DNA from: Membranipora membranacea
Lineage: Eukaryota; Bryozoa; Gymnolaemata; Cheilostomatida; Membraniporidae
Assembly: GCA_914767715.1 (NCBI GenBank)
Contig: OU612073.1
Coordinates: 1,736,001-1,800,000 of the forward strand
Direction of reading: 5' to 3'
DNA: 64,000 bases
The translations under genes and the position numbers were made by a program. The notes beneath the pieces are model-generated. The model was not told where the DNA came from, made no database searches, and saw nothing but the letters and a program-made list of their open reading frames with translations. Below, one piece after another: positions 24,501-36,500 of the stretch; the stretch's first letter is position 1; each line of letters starts with the position of its first letter.

Positions 24501-27500
24501 AGGATTAGCGAGCGTTATCGACAATCCCTGGCATGTCTGCACCAAACGAGCGGAGAACGCAGGCAAACACTTAGCTGAAGTCCTCGTTGCAAGACAGCAG
24601 GTAGGGGGATTCGCCCATTGAATTTATCATAATTGTAATCTCTCTATATTCATAATATGATGATGCAACGATTCACTCATATAGTTTAATATTCAGGCAT
24701 GCTAGTAAAACGAAATTTTATTCAACAGGGAAAAAGTGCATTCGGGTAAAAATCATGGGAAGTATGGTGTAGCTGTGGTGTATGATGTAAAATTCTGCAA
24801 AAACTTTTCATCGGTGATGCAAGCAACGGTATTGCTCAATGTCAAATGCCAAATGATATGCCAAATAAGATTTCATTTTGCATCAGTGAACAATTTAAAA
24901 GAATCCTTCAGTAACTTATAGATAGAATTTAGCAGTCACAGACAGGGATTCATGGGAGTTGCCATCTAGGATTATTTATAAAATGTTTGATGTATTTAGG
25001 GACAGAGACCAGTGACTCTTATAGGGTTTAGCCTGGGAGCGCGGGTGATATTCTACTGTCTAAAGGAGCTGGCAGCACACCCCCGAGGTGCTGGTATTGT
25101 AGAGAATGCTTATCTACTCGGTGCACCTGTACCAGGGAACCCTGAGGAATGGCAGCCTTTTGCTAAAGTCGTAGCAGGCAGAATAGTCAATGCATACATC
25201 AGGTAAGAAAATCAATTCAGTGTAAGCGGGTTAGATCAAACCTTACAGAGATTAAAACTCCTGTGAATTCAGACAAGGAAAATTGGTCCCTTCAGCCAGA
25301 CCTCAATACATCCTAATGTCACTTTATTCAGACTCTGCTTAATTTTTGTGGTTCCTAGAGGTTTGAATCGTGAACTGCCCTGTATTGGTTGGCTATTATA
25401 CATATTTATGACTTTAGATACGTGGAAACACAACAAGCAGTCTATTTCAAATCATAAGTTGGGTAATGAGTCTTTTCCAGCGTGAGAAATCACCTTTATT
25501 ATTTCATCTTGCAAATTTATCCTGCTGCTCCACATGCAGCAATAGATCCTGTCAAAGCTTATCCCATAGTTCTAGTGTTTGGAATTTCCGGAAAAAGGAT
25601 GAAGACAATGATACTGTATCATAGGAATTTTCAATTGTCCTTCCTTGAAATCCTAGATCAAAGTTGTTAGTAGCCCTTCTATTTACACGTAACTCTCAGA
25701 GTAGCGAGCTGATGAGTAGAGTCTCAATCCTTTGTGCACACAGTACAGGCCATCTTGTTGCCCATTGTGTATGGATCACACGGATATAGGTCATTGAAAC
25801 AGCTTCCTGCCTGTACAAAGGTTAACTTCTGACCGTGTGAGTCATTGTGTCCCCTCTGGGCATCAGGGTCGATGTCCACACAGTAATTCTTAGATGAGTG
25901 GTAGTGTGTCTGGGAAATAGCTATAGTTATAATAAAGATAACCGTGATGAGAATGAACAATATCTGGTGACTCTCGAGTGAACTAGCATTTATAATTCAT
26001 ACATGACAAGGCATCAGCTACGATCATCTATTACCAATTCACATATTTGGACCTGTGAAGAAGAAACGATGGCTATGTAAAATGCTGACCTCATACGTGG
26101 TCATCTTTTCACTTAGTTCAGACATAAAATTGTCTGTAGTTATCAAGTATGTGAGCAGAAATCCACAAAACGTACCCATAAATCCACAATACACAGAAAT
26201 CGAAATTCTGTAAAAATTGTAATGTAAATCACGGGCAAAATTTTCTGTCTGGCAGTTTATTTACATGGACCTACCTGAAGAAGACATAAGGTGACCATAG
26301 TACTGCCTGGCCCACCCAAGTGGACAGTCCACTCTCCCTGGTATCATCAACTATAAATATACATCATCTGTTATCAGAGCAAAGAAATGCGACTAGACCA
26401 TTGGCAAGAAAACTAACAATGCACACATGTTACATGTTACAAAAGTATGATGTTAGATGTTAGACATGACAGGATGAATCTCTGAGTGAGCTAGACTACT
26501 TACTGTCGGTGTGCTTTGTGTGAAGCATACAGCACATAGAACTAGAGAGTTCTCCAGTGTAGGGCTCAATACACCTGGGTGTCCAGCTGAAAAAATCAAA
26601 GGAGGAAGATTCTGAACAACAATCTTCTTCTTGACTTGGCAATTATCGGTACAGATTGGGTTAAAATCGCAAGTGTTATCTCCGTCCGAGGACTGAGAAA
26701 TATCAGTGCCTTCAGGGCGCGGCCGCTGTATTCGGCGCCAAGGTGCTCTCAGTTTGCAGGCAGGTCGGAGCACACCTGGGGCGTCATATGAGCCCAGTAG
26801 TCAGTAGACTGCAGCGGGATTCGAACCCAGGACCTCCAACGCTTGCGCGTTAAAGGGCAGGCGGCGCTCTAACCAACTGAGCTACCTCCTACTCCTAGAT
26901 TGTGGAGATGAACCCTAGCAGAGTGAAATAGTCACCGGAAATAGTGAGATTTATGGCTAGCTGTCGTTCACTGAACCTGGTGACCTTACTTTGGTTAAAA
27001 TATTCACCTTAGCTAGTGCAAGTTGGTGTCAGCTAGCAATGAGACAACTCCAAAATAGCTAAACTAAACTTTAAATAATAATATGTATGTTTGGTAAAAC
27101 CATATGTAAAGTGCATTCAAAATATAACATCGATTAAACTTTCTGGGACATATCAGCGGTGACAGATCAAATAAGTTTGTGGTAAAGTTATCCCCCTGGA
27201 AGACTTACCCAGAGAAAACTTAGCTGCTGTGATGAGGGTTTTCCCGAGAGGTGTAGATGCCGTATTACTGTTCCATGTGGGTCTAAACGGTAGACATAAC
27301 AGTTCAGTAGAACCACCCAGTCCTTTTAGTGGGTACGAGGAAGCAGCATACCCTTTAGTAATAAGATCAGAGTTTAATTACCATCACTGTATCAAACTCA
27401 GCACTGTCGATTTATTAACAAGCTGCATTTACACAGATTTTTCAATAAGATTTTTCCGTGAGGTTTTCCCATCAGATTTTGCTATTTTTTAAGCTATCAG

Positions 27501-30500
27501 CTAGCAGCTAGCATATAATGACTGATTTAGGGACAGCCATCTTGTTCAATTGTTTCATCAAGTTTTTATTTGTGGCTACAGACAGCTTTGTCACATACCA
27601 GAGACATGCTTACTCAGGATTGCAGGGCCCTATACATTTTAATGCTATTTAGGGGGGGGGGGGGGGGTTCATCTTCAAACAACTAAAGATGCTTTTTGAT
27701 TAATCCTTGCTGAGGTTAGTTCTTCCAGAGTTCTCTTTCCTGAACTATGCACTGCCTGATTGAACAACATACCTTATCAGTTAATGATTCGGGAACTATT
27801 TTTGACTTGTGAACAACCAAAGGAGCAAGAATTGTGAGCTCACCGTTATATAGAAGAGATGTTAGTCCAGCAGCTTGTGGGCATCCAAATTTTCCCCATC
27901 TTACAAATGTAGATCCTAGCAAGGAGTTAAAGACAGTAACAGACAAAATGACAGTTTAACAGAAAACAAGTTACATTTACATATATCATTAATGTGAAAT
28001 CATATGGACAACATTCAGCAACTCAGTCAATAACGAGATCTGTGACAATCCTTGTTATATTCATGATAATACCTGTTGCGGATGTTGAAGCCTGAATGGG
28101 AGCCGGACGTGGGGCCGGAGTTGTTGTCGGCCTCTGCCGCCCACCGGAGTTTTTAAATCTTCCCGCATTATTTCTCTGTCTTTTTTTACCACCTCGGTTG
28201 TTTCGCCTCCTGGCTGCTTGACCTGTTCTATTCTCAGGATATTTTCCCCTATTTCCAGCTGAGCCTGAGGAGAGACTAGTTGTTTGTAGTGGTGACCTTG
28301 GTGTTGACTGTGATGTAGATAGCGGAGATGACTGCCATGGGAATAGTTGCAGTGACGAAGACGATGATGGCGGTGGTCTGAGTGTGGGTGATCTCAGTAT
28401 GGGTGGTATGAGTGTGGGTGAGCTCAGTATGGGTGGTATGAGTGTGGGAGGTCTATGTGTGGGTTGTCTTAGTGTGGGTAGTGTGAGTGTGGGTGGTGTG
28501 AGTGTGGGTGGTGTGAGTGTGGGTGGTGTGAGTGTGGGTGGGCTCAGTGTGGGTGGTCTCAGTACCGGTGTATCAGACTTTGTTAGTATCCACGGCTCAT
28601 TGAGATTGACAGGTGGAGGAGTTCGGTTTGACATCAGTGGCAGTGCCTGAGTGGTACCCTTAGGTTCTATTTGCTGAATAGTTGAGCTTGTATTATAATC
28701 AGCTGGCAGAAAACTCTGCGGTAAAGCTGAACGCCTGCTTCTTGTAATATTCTGTAAAACATACTGGTCTGACTGCTGAGTTAGAGACTTCCCTCTCGGA
28801 TGACCAGGTGCCTGAATCAATGATGATTTCTCCAAGGTGACAACTCTGTCGATGAGACCTCTTATAACTTGATTTTGGGATTCTTCGTTTCTATTCTCTA
28901 GTATTATATTAACTCCAAAAGATAAGATGATGGTTAGCTGTATTCCATTAAGTAGAAATATCCACTTTCTGTCTCTACTGGCATTCTCGCATTCTCCTTT
29001 TGAATACATCTTCGTGACAAACCGAACTTCCTAGGTTGTTTGTATCTTATGTCTGTAACCATTGAGAATCTAAAGAGGATATAGGCTTTATTGCTCCTCA
29101 AGTACCCATTAGACTGTTCTGGTGTAGTGATATCAGAGACTATAGATATCTATAGTCTCTGGTGATATTGATATAGAGGCACTGGTCGGCTCCATACTGA
29201 GATAATCCAGATTAGGTGTATTATCTGTTTATTTAATGTAGTAATTAAGAGCGATTAGTCCCTCCCATCCTCACATGTAGTGTATAATTCAGTTAGCCAT
29301 TATTCTTTGGCCGCTCTGCTGCGTAAGCTTTTTTAGAGTTGCCTCTTGGTTGGAATTACTTCCCCTTTGAATGCTCCTGCTGCTTGAGATTACTGGAATG
29401 TCTTGCTGATGAATCACGGATAGCAGAGGTGCCAAATTTGCACCTTGTGTACAATGGTCTCAAATTTTTTGTCCACAGTTGAAAAATTTATCGAATAGGC
29501 AGAAAAGAAGGAAACAAAGCTTCCTGTAACCTTAAAATTGACTGGAATATGTGGAGATCTGTGAATGAAGCTAAAATTGGCATCATCAGCCTCATTCCAT
29601 TCCATTCTTGCTATGTCTACGCAATATGCTATCTCTTGTATCTGTTGCAAACTTAACTATCATCGTAAATAAGCTAAATACATACATACATTGTACTACA
29701 TATCAAGGTAAAAAGAATACAAATGTTTTATCGATTCACTAAGTCATGATTCCTGTATAAACATAAAAATGTAAAATGTGTTTATAATTTATGTTTCCTG
29801 TTTATCGTATTGCTGTAGGAATGACTGGATGCTGAAATTCTTATACAGGACTGCCTCCGTCCAGTTAAAGATCGCTGGTATTAGTCCTGTTATGTGGAAC
29901 GATAGAAGAATGATTAATATGGACCTAACTAATGTGGTAAGTTCATCTTTTATTAAAGTTTTTACAGTAATACAATACAGTAAAATATTGTTTGTGTTTT
30001 GAAATACCCATCCCTAATTGCCGGATCGGGCAACTCCAAACGAAGATAAATCCAATGTCACTTTTTGCAACATTATTATCACAGAGTAAGGATATATCCT
30101 AACTATTTGGTATTTTGCACTAGGCTGCAGCTCTCCATGACCTCTCATTGGGAATTTGTCTCCTAGGTTATTGCGCTTGACAAAATTGCAAAGTTACACA
30201 AACAATATGATTAGCTACTTTACGTCATGTCATGTCTATTGGGCTGTCAGCCAACTTTTCAGGTACACTTAGATTTTCAAACTTGAAAGTAAAAACTTAA
30301 TGAAGATGTAAATAAATGTTTGAGCAATGAACGCACTAAATTAGTCATTGAACAAGTTGACTGTATTTATCTCAAGGTTAAATTTTTTATCGAGAGACTG
30401 CGCACTAAATATGCACTTGACTATGGGATAAACTCGGTCAGAAATACTTCAGTGCAGTTCAGTATTATAGATGTCCTCAATTCTCTGTCAACTATTGTGA

Positions 30501-33500
30501 AGACCTGCAAAATAACCAATAAACACTGATACCAAAGAGTGATGTTAAATAGTCTACATACACATGGTAGCACTGCATTCCGATTGCTCACTTTAGGCCT
30601 ACTATGATGTGCCAAAAAAACAACTATAAATAAACCCCTTGAAACAGGAGTTGTTTGATCTTGAATTTGTCTTGGATCTGGGTGGACAACTCTTTAGACT
30701 GTTACAGTTTACATATTCAGTTAGCAGGGAGCCCTCCCAGGTTAGCTCTGTTAAATTTTCACATACCAAAATTTAAGGCGTTTTTGTAAACCATGGCTTG
30801 CCAGTCTAATGAGAAAAAAAGTGTATCAATACAATAGTATAAGATCATAATCTAATATACAATATTATTATATTATATGTTTTCTACTTTACATTATTGA
30901 CTGCTATCCTACTGGTTTACAAACCACAAATCATGCCCAGGTCGCTGTTACCAGTATTGAAATATCAGCCATCGATATAATGTAACCGTATACAGTGAAC
31001 CAGACATATGTGTGTATGTATCTAAACTGATATTTTTCAATAGACATAAACATAATAATAAATTATAATAAGTAATTTCTTGGTACACATACTGATTTCT
31101 ACCTCTAGACCTTATAACCACTTAGGGCCTGTGGTAAATGGGTGTTTTCTCCAAATAAGTACATCTATTGATCATGAGAGATGGTCAGTTGACATGGGGA
31201 AACATTAATTTTTTAATTTTCATAATTTTGGGTAGTTGGTTTGAAGTTGATCCTGCGTCAAACACCTAAAGTTCGACCATCAGACACCCGCTCTCCGCAT
31301 GCCAGCCATCTTATCTTATCAGTTACTGGTCAAATTACCTCATGATCCAAATTGCCCATCACCACAAAAGTCTTCTTAATCCTAAAGTGTAATGATGCAG
31401 TAAAACCAATTTGTTCAAATATGGTCATGAGTTTAATGAGTGAATTTTGCCGTGGAAAGCCAACAGCATGCTACACTAAGGCGTTGTAATGTTGTGGGTT
31501 CAGAGAGTTGAACAAAGTTTAAATTCATCATGAGGACAAAACATGACAGTAGAGAGGAGAGGCGCATTTGCACTATATCTCATATTTCCAAATGAAGAGT
31601 TTAAATGTTATAGTTTGAAATCTGTCAGGCTTTTGCCGTGAGACTGTGAATGTTGGAAATGTTTCGTTTTATGACACACTGATACATTTAAAATAAGAAC
31701 AAAAATCAGGAAGGGGTCTAACTATGAATGTATACGAGGTTTTTTTTGCGCTTACAATTGATGGATTCATTACTCTTTTAAAAAACGGTGATGTTGTTTT
31801 CCTAGTGGCAACTGAATTGCTTGCACCGGTAAAGAGGAAAATTATTTTTCAACGTAACTCCTAAGTGACTATTGTCACGCTATTTCTACATTAGCATGTC
31901 TTGTCAAGACTTCTGCTTCTACAAGTGTATAATGTTTGAGGAAATTATAGGAATATTAATTACATAATAAAAAATGTAGTTGCATAACACCCAAAATTCC
32001 TACTATGCACCCGCTTTGTGCTCTCAAAATTGAAGTCAGGTAACAAAATATTAAGTTAAATGAGTCTGAAAAGAAGCTAATTTTAGAAAGTTCATCCTGT
32101 AAGTGTATAAAACTTTGTTACATCTTTTTTGGCATACAAAATATACAAATGGGAGGATTAATATGTTTTTGAATTTAAATAAAAGGAGTTTTGTCAAGGG
32201 AGATCTAAGTACCATCACTGGAAGTATTTGGTTGTAACCGGTTTATCAACCCTCCCCCTACCGGCCACCAAAACAGAATATTTGGAATAATATACAGTGC
32301 ATAATGTTTTATATTACAATGAGGACACAAAGATATTGCTCTTGTTTATCCCAAACAATTTTTGCGCAATATTTAAACAATTTAATTGTCAAAAGACAAG
32401 ACATTAAAAACATTTTTAACTACTATCTGAGCATTATTTTAATCTCATACTACAAACAACTTTTCTAACATAAATTTTAAACAATCAGTGAATTTTCAAT
32501 AAAATTGGAATTAATCATTTTAATGTTTCATTATAGAATTCAAGGCATTGTAATGATAAAAGAAGGCAACAAGTTTTTGTCATCTGTTAAATAATGTAGA
32601 GAATTGGCGTAGCAGCGGCCATATAAGCCTAGGTCTCTGGGCATATCATATCACGTAAGCAGTAATAATTAGGCAGAATTCCGTTCTCTTGCACAAAGGA
32701 TGTTGCTCAAACCAGCCAAGCCATGCTCCCCCTGCCGGTAGGCTCCCACCACTTCTCTAAGCGGCCATGCCCCCCCCCCCCCTCCTGACTGATTTGGTAA
32801 TTATACTGTCATCGTAAATATTTCAGGTAAATGGGCATATGGATTACATGAAGAAAATGCCAACAGTTTTAGAAGCTGTCGGTATAAAGACTAAGGAAGT
32901 ACGCAACATATTTATGTCTCAAAGTGATAGCGGATATTCTACAAAAACAACCAACTCGTGTGTGGATGACGGTAAGGCTAACAGAGGCCTGGAGGTCTTT
33001 CAAGTAGAATGAGCGATGCTTTACTAAAGCAAGTTATCACTATCACATCGCTCAAAATGATCACTCACTTGACTTGGTCTTTCAATTATATAAAATGGCT
33101 CTAAAACCGCTCTCTCAGAATGGATATGGATCCATCATGAACTGAGTGATTTGGGAGTGAGAGCCAAGCAGGTATCTCTCACTCACTGGGTGAGCGATTA
33201 GATTGTGATTTTGGCGTTTCTAATTGATAGACCCCTCTGATTTACAGTACAGGTACAAGTGCACTTTGTTGTTTACAAGCAGAATTTTTGTTTGAAATTT
33301 TAAATTTGGTCCGTCTGCTAAACCGGATGGTTACAATTTATTTTCTCGAGATCACGTAGCCAGGAATCTAGTCGGTCAAAGTTTTCAAATAATTGATGAA
33401 TCTTACAATTGAAGAATTTTAATCTAGGCATGAACTTTAATTTTTAATTTGGGTATTCAGTTTGTGATTTTGGGGAATAATAGTAAGCTGGTCTTCTGAG

Positions 33501-36500
33501 ACCACATTATTACGTAAGTTTGTCTAATCTATAAAACCCAAATATTACATAACTACATCCTAGGCTGCGCATCATCATGTCTGATTCGAGATTATAATGC
33601 CAATGGCCAAGGTTTACTTCGAATACTTGGAATCCTACATTGTCCACTTGGAATCCTCAGTTGAGAATTAGAGCTCTTGACCTTGAAAACTTCAATGGTG
33701 GTTTACATGTTCTGATTTGACTAAACCACACATGTGTGCATAGCTTAGGCAGGGAGGGTGGGATACCGTCCCACCCTCCCTGCTAGGACGTTGTTAGACT
33801 TTAGACTGTGTGGGTTTATCTGAACATTGCATATTTGTGTTCTTTTGAGAGGTAACTTGCATTGCATGTGCACCAGTAGCTATAAAAGATCAATATTATC
33901 CCATAAGTAGCAAAGCATCATAAAAAGATATATGATTAATATCCAATGGACAATTATGGAATTGGTCAGTCCTCAGTGCAATATGAACTCCAGGGTATAA
34001 AATATGCCTGAATCGGAATCTCCATGTCTGAATAAATTGTTAACATCTATATGGCGGGTATTGTATTATCAAGGACAGGCGGCTGAGGGGCTGAGTATCA
34101 GATTTCTACTGATAGCTATCCATTGACGATCTACTATTCATGTGAGAGATTAGATTGGAGTTGTTCCCCGATGAAAGGTCCACTTATCGAATAATAATAT
34201 AATAACTTTATGATTCCCCTCTTCATGAAATAAAACATGGAATGGTAAAGCAAGAAGCATCCTCCTTGGTTAAAGTTACTGCCATGCGATTTGGTTTGGC
34301 AGAATTCCCATTGATATCAGATCAAAGACATTTTATTAGCATTTTAAATATTTAAATTAATATTCCAATCCAAAATTGCATAGTGGGATTTTGTTTATTC
34401 ACCTACCCCAATGTGCTAATCTTGTATTTACTATTTTTCAGACTGTCATGTTTTGATACCAAAGAGACCATCAGCGGAAAGTTTGGACACAGCAGTTGAT
34501 GAACCCATATTATCTATAGGTGATAAAGTTACATCTGAAACACCTCAAAGTGAGGAGCGAACTACCGAGGACCCAGAAGGGCCTTCTACATCATATCAAC
34601 ATCTGACTGCTGCCAATGGTATGAATATGGTGGGGAAGCCTGCTAGCATGTATGTGGCATTGCTGGGTCACTTTGCTATTTTAAAAATTTTGAGCAGGGT
34701 GATGTCAGACTGGAAATTTCAAGTTCTGTTTAGCTTGTGTGATTGCTATCAACCAATACAAAGCCACTGTTTCATGAAGGCCCTATATGTATGGTATTTT
34801 CCCCTCATACTTCCCCATGGCCTACAAGGTTCATCAGAAAGTATGAGGGGAATATATCATTATTGCAACAAACACAAAGGCAACATTTTGAGAAAAACCA
34901 ACCATGGTTAATTGATTTAAATTAATCTAATGACTTTTACAAAATAGTTAGGGTGACACAATAAACATATAAATACCATTTATATGTTCATGTTATGTTT
35001 ACGAATTGGACGTTTATTTACCGTTTATTTACCGCTAAAGTGTAAGGCAACCATCTTGAAAGAGCTAATTGTAGTCAGAATGAATGACATAAATTAGTTT
35101 TCACCTCAGTATATGAGAGTTATGTTGGTAATAGATGAAATAAGTGTCACAGAATTCATCGTGCTGCGGTTTTGAAGGTAAAAATTTGGATTTTTATAAA
35201 TACCAGCAAAACAATAACAATGTTACTATCTGGGCTTAAAGGGCAACCAAGGTTTCGCAGCAATGCATTTATGGGTAGCAAATAATGTGCTGGGCAGCAT
35301 CAGCTTTGTGCATTACGCGATGCAAAACTCAAAGTAGTTGCTGACTCTAAGCTGGGTAACACTTCAGTTTAGGGAAGGCTCCAAGACTTTGCTGTAATAA
35401 TTATAGAGCACAGGCTAAATAATAACAGGAACAGGAAACTGCTATGTGGTATTCTCTTTTAGCTGAGTTTGAGTGCCTTATGGAAGAAATGGTTGCCCTT
35501 TAATGAGACAAGCTTTTAGGTTTAGAATGTTTCAGGTTACAAGGTCAATATTCCTCATCTCAACAGATTTTTCGATATTAGATAAGTCTAGCAGAGGCGC
35601 ATAAGCATATATCAAATAATTTATAATATTTTGATGTCTCTCTGTAGACACATTCAGATTTGTATTAATATCTGTGTCAGCAGTTTTGTTGTATGTACAT
35701 AACACACTTTACATTACAAATTGACCATTTTTTCCTCCATGGCGCATCGTTCGACAAGAAATCAAACCACTTACTGTCACATTATTGCATTTTAATGTGT
35801 ATAAAACACTGCTAAAGAAGAACCAGAATTATCTAGAATTATATTGTGTTGGATGGTTAAATGAATCATGATGATCATGTGATTGTAACCCAGTTTCCTG
35901 GAATTCATGATTTGTTGCATCTTTTGCTAATCAACCAGTTTATGTATCACCATAAACATAAAAAAAAAATGAAGTATTGATATGTTTATGTCCATCTCAT
36001 ACTCCCTCTGATTTATAACAACTCTTCTAATGATGAAAACTGCAAGTAGGGTGGTTTGGATTCGAGCTTCTCATTCTGAGAGTTGCAGGTTTGAATCCCA
36101 GTCACTACTCATGCTGCTAAAGGAGGTGAGCTCTCCGGACAATAGCCTAGCTTGCCCACTCCTACCTTGTACAAGCGGCACCGAATAGCAATAAAGTGTA
36201 TATTATTATTATTTACGTAGGAGATATAGATACTACAGAGAAGCCTATCACCTTGTCCTGTTTACCGCTGCCGATAAAGACAGGAGAGACGACTGATTCT
36301 GACAGATCTCTGCCTGAGAGACTTCATTATCAGCAGCTTGTAGAACAAGGTAACCGTCAACCTAGTCTTAGGTCTCAGACTATGTTTGGGTGGTGCTTGT
36401 AGCATCCCCAATTCAGTAACGGGGTGTCTGGTTTTAGTCCGTGAACTAAACACCCTAGTATGAGTGGCTTGGCTGGTCGGGAGGATGAGGGATGGTAGTG

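Noticed and set aside
26807-26890. Functional tRNA gene
   Set aside because: A and B boxes are present, but the middle does not give a normal anticodon stem and acceptor strands do not pair; SINE-like repeat instead.
28384-28650. Plus-strand frame rich in SVGG repeats
   Set aside because: It is the antisense of the PTLxPP coding repeat of the nested gene.
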